The notes below the pieces were generated by a model. That model searched no databases and was not told the DNA's origin. It worked only from the letters and a program-made list of their open reading frames with translations. Below are positions 1-11,150 of a stretch of 64,000 nucleotides of DNA, piece by piece; position 1 is the first letter of the stretch; each line of letters opens with the position of its first letter. Made by a program: the position numbers and the translations under genes. The stretch lies in the NCBI GenBank assembly GCA_900455155.1, contig UGUC01000004.1, positions 496,001 to 560,000 of the forward strand, read 5' to 3'. Source of the DNA: Providencia stuartii. Lineage in GTDB: Bacteria > Pseudomonadota > Gammaproteobacteria > Enterobacterales > Enterobacteriaceae.

Positions 1-748
1 GTCATTGGCGCCTGCTGAATTGGCGCAAAAGCCACAACCTGAAACTCCGTCTGTAACATCTGTATTGCCTCCGGAGTCTGTTACTTCAGAAAAAACAGAG
101 AACGGAATTCACTGCGATATACCGCTAATGGTAGTTGCAGAAGCAGAAGGTGCGGTTGTCCATGGGGCACTTGATTCTGCTGATGAAAAAACTGTCTCAG
201 ATATGTCTCCTCCGTTATCTGAGGATATGAAATATGCACTTGAATTATCAGGTTTAATGCCGGAAATCTTATCTGATACTCAGACGGGCAATCGTGATGA
301 GAAGGATGAACAGCGCGAAAACTGTCTGAGTATAAAAAATGAAGGAGAGGCTTTCTGGGCGTGGTTTAAGTCCGGATTATTGGGCGGAAAACTGGCAATA
401 AATACGCCGGATGCGAAGGTTCACTGTGTCATGGAGTATTTGTTTTGCCAGAGTCCGGCTGTTTTTTATCAGTACATACAGGAGGCGGGTAAAAATCCGG
501 ATGATATCGGCCATATTATTTCTTCTTTTGAATCCCTTAAATTGCACCGGATTATTCGTCATGATACCCGACAAACAGGGCATTTCAGGGCTCGAATTTA
601 TGGTGAAAAACTGAATCCGCTGAGTGATAACAAAACATTAATTACGTTATCCCATAAAAAAATCAATGGTTACATGATTAAAGGACGTCAGATTTTTGGC
701 ATGAATATGCCGGAGGAATCATTGTTTATTCGTATTGTCGGAAGTTAA
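1..748 (+). CDS. traI: MobH-type TraI relaxase, C-terminal part (partial)
   Basis: The gene is cut by the left window edge; about 248 C-terminal residues are visible in the frame that begins at base 2. The first ~100 residues are a low-complexity Pro/Glu/Ser-rich linker. The last ~130 form a compact domain with the motifs FWAWFKSGL, KVHCVMEYLF and INGYMIKGRQIFGM, which I recognise as the TraI_2_C domain of MobH relaxases. These nick oriT and pilot DNA in SXT-, PFGI-1- and SPI-7-like conjugative elements. The catalytic N-terminal part lies outside the window. Only 15 bases separate it from the integrase gene, the order seen at the tRNA-proximal end of such elements. Family assignment is by motif memory, not by search. 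Confidence 0.75.
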   Translation, partial: SLAPAELAQKPQPETPSVTSVLPPESVTSEKTENGIHCDIPLMVVAEAEGAVVHGALDSADEKTVSDMSPPLSEDMKYALELSGLMPEILSDTQTGNRDEKDEQRENCLSIKNEGEAFWAWFKSGLLGGKLAINTPDAKVHCVMEYLFCQSPAVFYQYIQEAGKNPDDIGHIISSFESLKLHRIIRHDTRQTGHFRARIYGEKLNPLSDNKTLITLSHKKINGYMIKGRQIFGMNMPEESLFIRIVGS

Positions 749-763
749 AAGCAGGAGGTGTTT

Positions 764-1834
764 ATGAAAGATAATCACAGTTCTGATGAACATCAGCAGA
801 AAGTGGATGTATGGGAGCAAATGCTGAGTAATTACTTTTACAATAAAGTATTACGGCCGGATACGGAGAAAACATACCGTAAGATGGTACGTCTTTTTCT
901 GCGTTATTGCGGAGTTTGTGAAAATGCGTTACCGCTACCGGATGAAGTGACACATGAGCATGTGCTGAGATGGCGAAGAAATGAGCTGAATATTCAGAAA
1001 GTCCGGGAACGGACATGGAACACAAAAACCAGGCATATGCAGTCTCTGTATAATTATTGGATCAAAAAAGGGATTGTTTCACTTAAAGAAAACCCGTTCT
1101 CAGAAACACAAATTGAACCGGGTGAAAAACAGAAAAAAGTCTATACACAATCACAACTGAGAACGATTTATCGTATTCTGGAACAATTTCAGCAACAGGA
1201 AAATATGCTGCCACCTGATCAGGCTCACTTTCAGGCATGTGCGGTTTATCCCACTCGATTCTGGTTTGCTGTGCTGGAAACGCTGAGGCTGACGGCTATT
1301 CGTTTTAACCAGCTGATTAACCTGCATATTGGTGATCTGGATTTTGAGGAGTGTACGATCACATTGCGCAGTGAAAGCAGTAAAAATCACCGGGAATATC
1401 AGATTGCTTTTGTTCAGCCACTACGTTGTTTACTGGCGCCCTTGGTTGAGGAAATGCGTTGTCACGGGGCGGATAAAAACGATATTTTGTTTGATGTTCA
1501 TCGTCTTTATCATAAACGACTATCCCGCTCTGAAACTCCACTCAGTCAGACGATACGTTCTTTTTTCCGTCGTTTATCAAAGGAATGTGGATTTCATGTC
1601 AGTCCCCATCGTTTCAGACATACACTGGCGACGACATTAATGAAACATCCTGAACGTAATATGCAATTGACGAAACAGATGTTAGGACACCGTAGTCTCT
1701 CTTCAACTATGGAATATATTGCTCTGGATGCATACAGTACAGTCAGGATCTTGGAGAATGAGTTAGGTGAGTTTTTAACAATGGGATTAGGTGGTGAACT
1801 TACAAGGCTAGCATCAAAAAGACAGAGGATGTGA
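764..1834 (+). CDS. int: Tyrosine recombinase / integrase of an integrative element
   Basis: 356-residue phage-type integrase that would catalyse site-specific insertion and excision of the element. All catalytic residues are visible: Arg180 (in LTAIRFNQL), Lys207, His282 and Arg285 (PHRFRH), His309 (LGHRSL) and Tyr318 (STMEYIAL). Residues ~15-115 form a SAM-like core-binding domain. An AGGAGG box at 753-758 lies five bases before ATG 764, which decides the start over an in-frame GTG at 758. The gene points toward the 3' end of the tRNA-Phe gene, so that tRNA is the probable target. A relaxase gene directly upstream suggests a conjugative element; ICEPm1 of Proteus, Providencia and Morganella is known to use tRNA-Phe. 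Confidence 0.92.
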   Translation: MKDNHSSDEHQQKVDVWEQMLSNYFYNKVLRPDTEKTYRKMVRLFLRYCGVCENALPLPDEVTHEHVLRWRRNELNIQKVRERTWNTKTRHMQSLYNYWIKKGIVSLKENPFSETQIEPGEKQKKVYTQSQLRTIYRILEQFQQQENMLPPDQAHFQACAVYPTRFWFAVLETLRLTAIRFNQLINLHIGDLDFEECTITLRSESSKNHREYQIAFVQPLRCLLAPLVEEMRCHGADKNDILFDVHRLYHKRLSRSETPLSQTIRSFFRRLSKECGFHVSPHRFRHTLATTLMKHPERNMQLTKQMLGHRSLSSTMEYIALDAYSTVRILENELGEFLTMGLGGELTRLASKRQRM

Positions 1835-1851
1835 TATAAATAAAAAATATT

Positions 1852-1885
1852 TACACAAAGTTGACTATTTTATCAACTTTGTGTA
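1852..1885. repeat. 13-bp perfect inverted repeat after the integrase gene
   Basis: TACACAAAGTTGA at 1852-1864 is repeated inverted at 1873-1885 around an 8-base loop. It follows the integrase stop by 17 bases. There is no clear T-run on the + strand, so it may be a weak terminator or a protein-binding site (integrase or excisionase arm site) near the element end. Confidence 0.5.
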
Positions 1886-1904
1886 TAAGCTGGATTTGAT
1901 TGAG

Positions 1905-1929
1905 AAGGGTGTTCTAGGAAAACACCCTT
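1905..1929. repeat. 9-bp inverted repeat near the element end
   Basis: AAGGGTGTT at 1905-1913 pairs with AACACCCTT at 1921-1929 across a 7-base loop. It lies between the integrase gene and the tRNA. It could be a transcription stop for int or part of the recombination site; the sequence alone does not decide. Confidence 0.4.
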
Positions 1930-2067
1930 ACTTGATAAATCATTGTCAACCACGTGAGAAGTCATGAGCGTGATTACAACTGAAATTCAAGTTTTAACCG
2001 AGCGTTGGAGATCTCACTTCCAGCGACCGTGCTAGGGAAACGGTTACACCATTTCCGAAAGGAAAGA

Positions 2068-2088
2068 TGGTGCCCGGACTCGGAATCG
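2068..2088. other. att: Probable attachment site within the 3' end of tRNA-Phe
   Basis: The 3' end of the tRNA (CCA end at 2068) faces the integrase gene. Tyrosine integrases of this kind recombine at tRNA 3' ends and rebuild the gene on insertion. The second att copy would be at the far end of the element, outside the window, so the exact core cannot be defined; the extent given is nominal. Confidence 0.45.
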
Positions 2089-2143
2089 AACCAAGGACAC
2101 GGGGATTTTCAATCCCCTGCTCTACCGACTGAGCTATCCGGGC
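2068..2143 (-). tRNA. tRNA-Phe (GAA)
   Basis: The 76-base minus-strand sequence folds as a complete cloverleaf: acceptor GCCCGGA pairing with TCCGGGC, anticodon loop TTGAAAA with anticodon GAA, T-loop GGTTCGATTCC, and encoded CCA. It matches my memory of the E. coli pheU/pheV product almost base for base. In E. coli pheU also neighbours yjdC, which is the next gene here. It is the likely insertion site of the element to its left. Confidence 0.97.
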
Positions 2144-2153
2144 AACGGGGCGC

Positions 2154-2182
2154 ATTAAACCGTATTAGGTGGTTGGCGTCAA
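2154..2182 (-). promoter_or_regulatory. Promoter of the tRNA-Phe gene
   Basis: Minus-strand TTGACG (2177-2182) and TTTAAT (2154-2159) are separated by exactly 17 bases. A GC-rich discriminator (GCGCCCC) follows the -10, typical of stringently controlled stable-RNA promoters. Confidence 0.8.
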
Positions 2183-2270
2183 CGAATTTTTGCTAAAAAA
2201 ACGCAGTTTTTAACTGAGTGTTTTCTTTTTCAGCAAAAAATTGTTGGTTTAACGCGCGATTACTGTTTTA

Positions 2271-2849
2271 TTAACTTAAAGCTCCTTTTTTACGGCATAA
2301 CGCAATAGTTAAAATATCCTCTGAGAGATGCTGAGCAATTTCGACATCTTTAATATCTCTTTGAATCAGTAAACGATTCAAACAGCCCTCTAAAACTAAT
2401 TCCATTTGATTTGCCACGAGCACGGGGTCTTCAATATCTAATTCATCTAATAACTCTTTGGTATATAGAAAAGAGTTATCTTTTTGTATTCGGCTTAATT
2501 GATGGATAGGGTGCTGTGGATCAGGATAGTGATTACAGGCTGAGACAAATAAACATCCAGGGAAACGCCCTTCGCTAACACGTTGGTACAGCTGTTGGTA
2601 GCGTGCGGAAAGTTTTTGTTGGGGGCTTAACGACTCATCTAACCGTGTTTGACGTTGCCAAATTTCAATCTGTTGCCCATGATAACGCAGGCAATCGTAC
2701 ACTAAGGCCTCATCATCAGGCCAAAATTGGCGGATCATGTTGAAATCAGGGGCTATCTCATGGAGAAGATGCTCGGTAGAGGCAGAGAGGCCTTGTTTTT
2801 CTAACTGGTTTAGAGCATGGCTTAAAATTTGTTCGCGCTGTACTGACAT
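2271..2849 (-). CDS. yjdC: TetR-family transcriptional regulator YjdC
   Basis: 192-residue homologue of E. coli YjdC (191 aa). The N-terminal ~50 residues form the TetR-type helix-turn-helix; the rest is the ligand-binding region, with conserved stretches FPGCLFVSACNHYPDP and MELVLEGCLNRLL. The start is ATG 2849, which has GGAG seven bases upstream; longer in-frame starts lack this. As in E. coli it neighbours tRNA-Phe. The dsbD-cutA genes that follow yjdC in E. coli are replaced here by a divergent glycerate kinase gene. Its ligand and targets are not evident from the sequence. Confidence 0.88.
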   Translation of the reverse strand: MSVQREQILSHALNQLEKQGLSASTEHLLHEIAPDFNMIRQFWPDDEALVYDCLRYHGQQIEIWQRQTRLDESLSPQQKLSARYQQLYQRVSEGRFPGCLFVSACNHYPDPQHPIHQLSRIQKDNSFLYTKELLDELDIEDPVLVANQMELVLEGCLNRLLIQRDIKDVEIAQHLSEDILTIALCRKKGALS

Positions 2850-2862
2850 TGTTAGCTCCATC

Positions 2863-2939
2863 ACAATATTGTTCTCATCTTCCCATCATAACAATGATCA
2901 TTATTGATTTATAGCAGTTTGCTTTGTGAGCAATATTGT
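2863..2939. promoter_or_regulatory. Paired CAATATTGT elements between yjdC and the glycerate kinase gene
   Basis: The palindrome ACAATATTGT at 2863-2872 recurs as GCAATATTGT at 2930-2939, with a third palindrome AATGATCATT at 2893-2902 between them. Their position in the divergent promoter region suggests operators, plausibly for YjdC itself; this is inference. Confidence 0.35.
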
Positions 2940-3052
2940 TGATGACAAAAATAGGTAAGGTGTGATCAGGGTAACTGTCAGACAATTTGCAGTATGAGAG
3001 CTATCAACATGATACGATTAAATAATTATCGTGTTTTTCATAGGTACTCATC

Positions 3053-4192
3053 ATGAAAATTATTATAGCTCCAGATTCATTCAAAGAGAGCATGAGTGCA
3101 GAATCTGCTGCCGATGCCGTGAAACAAGGCTTCCAAGCGGTATTTCCTGATGCAACATTTTTAAGTTTACCCATAGCAGATGGTGGGGAAGGTACGGTTG
3201 ATGCGTTGATTGCCGCTGCGAGCGGAGAAAGAGTATCTGTTGAGGTATTTGATCCACTCAATAAACCTATAACAGCAGCTTATGGTTTGCTTCATCAAGG
3301 AACGACAGCAGTGATTGAAATGGCTGCTGCAAGTGGATTGATGTTAGTTCCGCCAAAAGAGCGTAACCCGATGCTAACCAGCAGTTATGGCACAGGTCAA
3401 TTAATTAAAAATGCCTTAGATAAAGGCGTACAGCAGATTATTTTAGGTATTGGTGGCAGTGCAACGGTTGATGGTGGCGTTGGTATGCTGCAAGCCTTAG
3501 GGGCTGTTTTTTATGATGAGCAGCAACAACGGCTAGGCCAAGGGGGGGAAGTACTCAATAAGATCGCCAGTATTGATATTTCAGGTCTCGACCCTCGTTT
3601 AAAAGATTGTGACATTGATGTGGCGTGTGATGTGGACAACCCTCTTGTTGGTGAGCGTGGTGCCGCTACAGTATTTGGTCCTCAAAAAGGGGCAACACCT
3701 GAAATGGTTGCCATGTTAGAACGTGGGCTGAATCAACTGGCAAATGTAATAAAAAGCACAACAGGTATAGATTACCGTCACTTAGCAGGAGGTGGTGCGG
3801 CTGGAGGAATATCTGTCGCCGCAGCCGCCTTTTTGGGAGCACAACTAAAACCGGGCATCGATATTGTGATTCAAGCGGTCGATTTAGAAAAAGAGATGAT
3901 GGATGCTGATTTAGTGATCGTTGGTGAAGGGAGTATGGACGGGCAAACCGCAGGGGGAAAAGCACCGATTGGTGTTGCCAAAGTGGCGGCAAAATACCAT
4001 GTTCCAGTGATAGCATTAAGTGGTGTGTTAGGGAAAGGTGTGGACGCTTTACATCAAGAAGGCATTGATGCTTTCTTTAGCATATTGCCTCGCTTATGTG
4101 CGCTCGACGAAGCATTAAATGAAGGCGCCATTAATTTACAGCAGACTGCTTATAATGTGGCGAAGGTGTTAAAAATAGGGCAGAAGCTTTAA
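3053..4192 (+). CDS. Glycerate 2-kinase (GarK/GlxK family)
   Basis: 379-residue cytoplasmic kinase, full length for the family (~380). It phosphorylates D-glycerate to 2-phosphoglycerate, the last step of galactarate, glucarate and glyoxylate/glycerate utilisation. Diagnostic motifs are [12 protein letters not shown] at the N-terminus, [12 protein letters not shown], the glycine-rich [14 protein letters not shown], and [10 protein letters not shown] followed by [13 protein letters not shown] 3053 matches the family N-terminus. GarK and GlxK cannot be told apart by eye, so no symbol is given. No other sugar-acid gene is adjacent; the sugar-acid dehydratase cluster lies 15 kb away. It occupies the place of dsbD-cutA in the E. 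coli order. Confidence 0.9.
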   Translation: MKIIIAPDSFKESMSAESAADAVKQGFQAVFPDATFLSLPIADGGEGTVDALIAAASGERVSVEVFDPLNKPITAAYGLLHQGTTAVIEMAAASGLMLVPPKERNPMLTSSYGTGQLIKNALDKGVQQIILGIGGSATVDGGVGMLQALGAVFYDEQQQRLGQGGEVLNKIASIDISGLDPRLKDCDIDVACDVDNPLVGERGAATVFGPQKGATPEMVAMLERGLNQLANVIKSTTGIDYRHLAGGGAAGGISVAAAAFLGAQLKPGIDIVIQAVDLEKEMMDADLVIVGEGSMDGQTAGGKAPIGVAKVAAKYHVPVIALSGVLGKGVDALHQEGIDAFFSILPRLCALDEALNEGAINLQQTAYNVAKVLKIGQKL

Positions 4193-4395
4193 TCGCGCGA
4201 CGATAGGTTAATTCATCACGGATAGCTGTTTTGATGACTTAATTGCTTTTATGAGGTGAATGATAGCGATTTATGGCTTGATGACTGCACATTCAAATCT
4301 AAACATGCCCTGCTATCTGTGCAATGGCGTATGAATAAATCTGCTAGTAGGATACGGTCTGGGTTATCCGTGCAACGCTATTTAGTTTTTAAAAG

Positions 4396-4421
4396 AAAAC
4401 CCGCAAAATATTGCGGGTTTT
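4396..4421. terminator. Bidirectional terminator downstream of dcuA
   Basis: AAAACCCGCAA (4396-4406) pairs with TTGCGGGTTTT (4411-4421) around a 4-base loop, flanked by T/A-runs on both strands. It lies in the convergent gap between the glycerate kinase and dcuA genes. The remaining ~200 bases after 4193 show nothing recognisable. Confidence 0.8.
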
Positions 4422-4444
4422 TGTATGGGTAGAATATCCAATAA

Positions 4445-5768
4445 CTACAGGATCATACCGCCGAATAGGAAACCGAAGGTAACAGCTAAGATCACGGCAA
4501 TAGTGCCCGGAATAAAGAATGGATGGTTAAAGACGAAACGGCCAATGCGTGTGGTTCCGGTATCATCCATTTGTACAGCAGCAACCAGTGTTGGGTATGT
4601 TGGTAGAATAAACAGACCAGATACTGCTGAGAATGATGCGATAGCTGTCAGTGGGCTAACATGAAGCGCGAGAGCCATAGGCATCAATGCTTTTGCTGTT
4701 GCAGCTTGTGAGTACAGTAGAGCTGAACAGAAGAAGAAGATCACGGCTAGCATCCATGAATGTTCATGGATCAGATCACCCGCTGTTGCTTTAATCCAAT
4801 CAATATTATGTTGTACGAATGTATCACCTAACCATGCAACACCTAAAATACAGATACATGCGCTCATACCGGCTTTAAAGGTGCTTGAGTTAAGGATCGC
4901 ATCAGTATTGACTCGGCATAAAATAGTGATGAGGGTCGCTACACTCAGCATAATGATTAAGATAGCATTAGTGGTGTTCATCAATGGTGTTTTGACTATT
5001 TCTAAGCTTGGGCTGTTGATAATAGCGTAGACAACAACACCGACAACGCCTAGCAAGAACAAAAATACAGATGATTTTGCACCAGGTTTGATAGCTTTAA
5101 CTTGGCTACCACGCAGTTCAACTAAGCCTTCTGCTAAACGTTTTTGGTAAACAGGATCATCAGACAGTTTCGAGTTAAACGTCCAAGAGATGATGAATGA
5201 CATCAAAATGATAGCAAGGAAAGTGGATGGCAGTAAAATAGCGAGCAACGTAATATAGCTAACAGTGTTACCTGCACCGACCATGGCGGAGTTTTCCATC
5301 ACAGAGGCCATATACACAACTGCCGCTGAGATTGGGGACGCTGTAATACCAATTTGAGCCGCAACAACCGCAGTTGAAAGTGGGCGGCAAGGTTTGACGC
5401 CTTGTTCTTTTGCCACTTCTGCAATGACGGGTAAAGTTGCTAAAGAGATATTCCCTGTACCAGCAAATAAGGTTAGGAAATAGGTCACGATTGGTGCAAG
5501 GATGGTGATGTATTTAGGATTACGACGCAGTAGTTTTTCTGTCTGATCGACTAAGTAATCAAGTCCACCTGCAATTTGCATTGCAGAAATGGCAGCGATC
5601 ACAGCCATAATAATAGAGATAACGTCAAATGGTATAGTACCTGGTTTTACGCCAATAGCAGCGAGTACCAGTACACCTAGGCCACCGGCAAAGCCGATAC
5701 CTATCCCACCGAGACGGGCCCCCCAAAAATATGGCCAGCAGAACAATGATAAATTCTACGGCTAACAT
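4445..5768 (-). CDS. dcuA: Anaerobic C4-dicarboxylate antiporter DcuA (frameshift near the start)
   Basis: Inner-membrane transporter that exchanges external aspartate or fumarate for succinate. About 440 residues with ~10 hydrophobic helices; the core is nearly identical to E. coli DcuA (for example FAGTGNISLATLP and ALLYSQAATAKALMP). The true start is ATG 5768 with GAGGAG eight bases upstream, giving the DcuA N-terminus MLAVEFIIVLLAIFLGAR. A run of six C on the + strand (5719-5724), where five are expected, shifts the frame after residue ~15. It follows aspA on the same strand, as in E. coli, with a terminator-like hairpin between them. The break is probably a sequencing error. Confidence 0.92.
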
Positions 5769-5846
5769 AGTGTTTACTCCTCGACAAATTTAAAATTAAA
5801 AATATGAAACTGTAGTGTTAATTTTTTGTGTGTGCATAAAACTAAA

Positions 5847-5878
5847 AAGGCACGCTTTCCGAAGGAGAGGCGTGCCTT
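5847..5878 (-). terminator. Terminator/attenuator between aspA and dcuA
   Basis: On the minus strand AAGGCACGC and GCGTGCCTT pair around a ~14-base loop and are followed by a T-run. It would reduce read-through from aspA into dcuA. Confidence 0.75.
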
Positions 5879-5913
5879 GATTTTTAAGAGTTATTTATGG
5901 TTAGCATAAACGA

Positions 5914-7338
5914 TTAGTCATCAAATCTTTTCGCTTTATAAGCTGGGTGTTTTAGGTTCTCAACAGAGAAAATATCATCCAGCTGCTCTTCGGTCAGTAG
6001 GCCGCGCTCCAGAACGACTTCACGGACACTCTTGCCTGTTTCAGCACAGATCTTACCTACGATATCACCATTATGGTGACCAATGAATGGGTTCAGGTAA
6101 GTGACAATACCGATAGAGTTAAAAACAAACGCTTCACAGATTTCTTTGTTCACTGTGATACCGTTAATGCATTTTTCAACTAAGTTACGGCACGCATTGT
6201 TCATCAGAGAAATGGATTCAAACATCGCTTGACCGATAGCTGGCTCCATTACGTTCAACTGTAGCTGACCCGCTTCAGCTGCCATTGTAACACAAACATC
6301 GTTACCGATAACTTTGAAACAAGCTTGGTTAACCACTTCAGGAATAACTGGGTTAACTTTTGCTGGCATAATTGAAGAACCTGCTTGTAATTCAGGCAGA
6401 TTGATCTCTTTGAGGCCTGCACGTGGGCCAGAAGACAGTAAGCGCAAGTCATTACAAATTTTAGATAGCTTAACGGCAAGGCGTTTTAGGCCAGCGTGAA
6501 CGGTGATGTATGCACCACAGTCAGATGTCGCTTCAATCAGGTCTTCTGCTGGTACACAAGGTAAGCCAGTCACTTCTGCTAATTTCTCAACAGCCAATTT
6601 TTGGTAGCCCGGCGCAGTATTCAAACCTGTACCGATTGCCGTTGCACCTAAGTTCACTTCTAACAGTAATTCAATACTACGTTTTAGGTTTTTCTCTTCT
6701 TCTTTTAAGAGCGTTGCAAAGGCATGGAATTCTTGACCAACGGTCATTGGTACAGCATCCTGCAATTGGGTACGACCCATTTTCAGAATGTCTTTGTATT
6801 CTTCTGCTTTTTTCTCAAAACCTTTTTTCAGGTATTCAACCGATTCAATCAGTTTCACAACAGAGTTGTATACGGCGATACGGAAACCTGTCGGATAGGC
6901 ATCGTTGGTTGACTGACTTTTATTTAAGTGGTCATTAGGATTTAGGTATTCATATTCACCTTTTTTATGACCCATCAGTTCAAGACCAATGTTTGCAAGG
7001 ACTTCGTTGGTATTCATGTTTAGTGATGTACCTGCACCACCTTGGAATACGTCAACTGGGAACTGGTCCATGCATTTACCGGTATCCAGTACAACATCAC
7101 ATGCTTTGATAATGGTATCTGCAATGTTACGTGGAATAGTGTGAAGTTCTTTGTTCGCCATTGCTGCCGCTTTTTTAACCATTACCATGCCGCGAATAAA
7201 TTCGGGCACGTCGTTAATGGTGCGGTCGCTGATATAAAAGTTTTCAATCGCACGCAGAGTATGAACACCGTAATAGGCATCAGATGGGACTTCTTTCTGA
7301 CCTAACAGGTCTTCTTCGATACGAGTATTGTTTGACAT
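5914..7338 (-). CDS. aspA: Aspartate ammonia-lyase (aspartase)
   Basis: 474-residue cytoplasmic enzyme of the fumarase/aspartase superfamily, converting L-aspartate to fumarate and ammonia. It feeds anaerobic fumarate respiration together with DcuA (uptake) and FrdABCD (reduction), both in this window. The superfamily signature [11 protein letters not shown] is present, with the substrate-binding region [16 protein letters not shown] (here [10 protein letters not shown]). Length and sequence agree with E. coli AspA (478 aa). A perfect CRP-site half-pair is found ~215 bp upstream. Confidence 0.96.
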   Translation of the reverse strand: MSNNTRIEEDLLGQKEVPSDAYYGVHTLRAIENFYISDRTINDVPEFIRGMVMVKKAAAMANKELHTIPRNIADTIIKACDVVLDTGKCMDQFPVDVFQGGAGTSLNMNTNEVLANIGLELMGHKKGEYEYLNPNDHLNKSQSTNDAYPTGFRIAVYNSVVKLIESVEYLKKGFEKKAEEYKDILKMGRTQLQDAVPMTVGQEFHAFATLLKEEEKNLKRSIELLLEVNLGATAIGTGLNTAPGYQKLAVEKLAEVTGLPCVPAEDLIEATSDCGAYITVHAGLKRLAVKLSKICNDLRLLSSGPRAGLKEINLPELQAGSSIMPAKVNPVIPEVVNQACFKVIGNDVCVTMAAEAGQLQLNVMEPAIGQAMFESISLMNNACRNLVEKCINGITVNKEICEAFVFNSIGIVTYLNPFIGHHNGDIVGKICAETGKSVREVVLERGLLTEEQLDDIFSVENLKHPAYKAKRFDD

Positions 7339-7845
7339 GAGAACCTTCTTAATTAGATTACAGTTACTGTCTATTATGCGCTTTTAAAAAATATATACCG
7401 TAAAACAAAACATTCTAGGTGTTAAACACCTGTTACTCCATTATCAGCATGATGATCTACTGATTTATGAGTAGATGATATGCGGTTCTTTAATGATTAC
7501 CTTGAACCTAGATCACTATATAGTTTGATTTATGAAACAGATTTCAAAATATGTGAACATACTCACAGATGAAACCAAAAAAATTAGAAATCTCCATGAG
7601 TTGAAAAGCGTTATAGTGACCTCCATCATTATGTCTATACTATGTGAAAAAGCGAATGTTGTTGTTTGTCTCTTAGATACAGTTCACAAAGGTTTTCCAA
7701 GAGGCGAGAACTAACCTATATCCAACGAACTTCTGGGTGTGAATAGGTGGCAAACTCTCTGAGAACATGACTCGAATAGAGAGTGGTCGATACTTGAGCA
7801 ATAAGAAGAACGAAGGAGATAGCTGATTGAAATAAAGGAGAACTT
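7339..7845. other. Divergent aspA / fxsA regulatory region
   Basis: About 500 bases without a credible gene; a 60-codon open frame at 7532-7714 has no recognisable features. The region must hold the aspA and fxsA promoters and contains a perfect CRP-type palindrome (listed separately). The fxsA SD box AAGGAG lies at 7835-7840. Confidence 0.6.
7552..7567. promoter_or_regulatory. CRP (cAMP receptor protein) site
   Basis: TGTGA (7552-7556), six bases, then TCACA (7563-7567): an exact match to the TGTGA-N6-TCACA consensus. In E. coli aspA is CRP-activated, so regulation of aspA is the likely role. Confidence 0.65.
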
Positions 7846-8358
7846 GTGCGCTGGTTACCGCTAATATTGATATGCCTTCTCATTTATATTGAGTCTGTCA
7901 TATTCGTTCGTGTTGCTTCAGAAATTGGGGTATTGGCAACACTCATACTGGTTGTGTTGACATCTTGTTTGGGAATTTCTCTGGTCAAAAATCAGGGAAT
8001 GAAAAATGTCATGCAGATCCAGCAAAAAATGGCAGCAGGTGAAAGCCCCGCAGCAGAAATGATTAAAAGTGTTGCGTTGGTACTTGCTGGCTTCTTATTA
8101 ATCCTGCCAGGGTTCTTTACTGACTTTATTGGTTTGCTGTTATTGTTACCTCCTGTGCAAAAATTGTTCGTCATGCGTTTGATTCCACATATCCGTTTTT
8201 CCCAAACTGGAAATGGTTTTAGTGCAGGGCGTAATAACCCATTTCAACAAGGGGATACATTTGAAGGGGAATTCCAACGTAAACAGGATGATCCATCATA
8301 TAAACTCGATAAATCCGATGATTCTAACGAATCAGAAAAAGATAACCGCTATAAGTAA
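7846..8358 (+). CDS. fxsA: FxsA membrane protein
   Basis: 170-residue FxsA-family membrane protein (known in E. coli as the suppressor of F exclusion of phage T7). Hydrophobic segments cover residues ~5-45 and ~75-105, with the conserved stretches GESPAAEMIKS and LPGFFTDFIGLLLLLPPVQ. The C-terminal ~40 residues are charged and divergent. The start is GTG 7846, five bases after AAGGAG; the resulting N-terminus MRWLP agrees with E. coli. It sits upstream of groES as in E. coli. Confidence 0.93.
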   Translation: MRWLPLILICLLIYIESVIFVRVASEIGVLATLILVVLTSCLGISLVKNQGMKNVMQIQQKMAAGESPAAEMIKSVALVLAGFLLILPGFFTDFIGLLLLLPPVQKLFVMRLIPHIRFSQTGNGFSAGRNNPFQQGDTFEGEFQRKQDDPSYKLDKSDDSNESEKDNRYK

Positions 8359-8375
8359 GAGCCTCCATTAAAATA

Positions 8376-8408
8376 GGGAAGGTAAAAACAAAAAAATTTT
8401 ATCTTCCC
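8376..8408. terminator. Stem-loop downstream of fxsA
   Basis: GGGAAGGTAAAA (8376-8387) pairs with TTTTATCTTCCC (8397-8408), with one G-T wobble. It has no T-run after it and directly abuts the groES heat-shock promoter, so terminator function is uncertain. Confidence 0.4.
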
Positions 8409-8440
8409 CCCCTTGAAGTCACTCCAATTAGCCCCAATCT
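8407..8440 (+). promoter_or_regulatory. Sigma-32 heat-shock promoter of groES-groEL
   Basis: CCCTTGAAG (-35, about 8410-8418) and CCCCAAT (-10, 8432-8438) are spaced 13 bases apart, matching the RpoH consensus and the E. coli groE promoter. rpoH itself is at 48332 in this window. Confidence 0.88.
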
Positions 8441-8445
8441 GCTGA

Positions 8446-8817
<372 letters not shown>

Positions 8818-8856
8818 TTTTCACTTAGATCTTCTCAACTAACGAAAAGAATTTAA

Positions 8857-10512
<1,656 letters not shown>

Positions 10513-10564
10513 GCCAATTGGCCGCATCACGCTCACACAGTCAATAATGACTGTTAAGCCTTCT

Positions 10565-10604
10565 AACCGGTATTGTTGGTATTAACCGACAATACCGGTT
10601 TTTT
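10565..10604 (+). terminator. Rho-independent terminator of groESL
   Basis: AACCGGTATTGT (10565-10576) pairs with ACAATACCGGTT (10589-10600), followed by a T-run. Confidence 0.9.
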
Positions 10605-11150
10605 ATATGAATAAATATGTTTGAGTTGATTGATGGTAGGCCGACCGAATGTCTAAAGTGGAGAATATCGATAATCTAAAATGACGCGAAAGATTTCGAT
10701 ACGCTTATTTTGAGTAAAAGCCCTTGAGTTTGCTAATTGTATAATTGTGCATTTATTTTTGCGCAAAGACCGTGCGGCAGGTTATATTTGGAGTAAGGCA
10801 AAAGGTGGTTTGGTGAGTAACCAAAGGTGAAAGCGTTATAGGCTCTTTATATTTCATGTGATGTTTCGAATTATTTAGAGTATACGCGTTTTATGGTAAG
10901 CTTTGTTTGCTGACGAGGGTGGGCAAATTTTATGGTCATGCCTTTGTTGATACTTTGAACCGTTATCCATATCTCTCAATATAGATCTGGCGAATTTTGG
11001 CTGTAAATAGGCGCTCGAGTGACTATAATTTAGTAGCGCTAGTGAAGATCAATTCAATGATGCCGTTAATAGCAACGGTATATTGAACAAAGAAGGGAAT
11101 GAGTGGTTCTCAAACCAGCTGCAAAAACACTATGATAAATGAGGGAAAAC
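10605..11150. other. Long intergenic region groEL-yjeI
   Basis: About 545 bases with no credible open frame. A TATAAT hexamer at 11024-11029 may be the -10 of yjeI, but no good -35 is seen. I recognise no RNA gene or repeat. Confidence 0.4.

Noticed and set aside
2005..2196. 63-codon open frame across the tRNA-Phe gene
   Set aside because: It is the antisense reading of the tRNA (a well-known spurious peptide) and has no SD.
7532..7714. 60-codon open frame upstream of fxsA
   Set aside because: No recognisable protein features or SD, and it covers a perfect CRP site in the aspA-fxsA control region.
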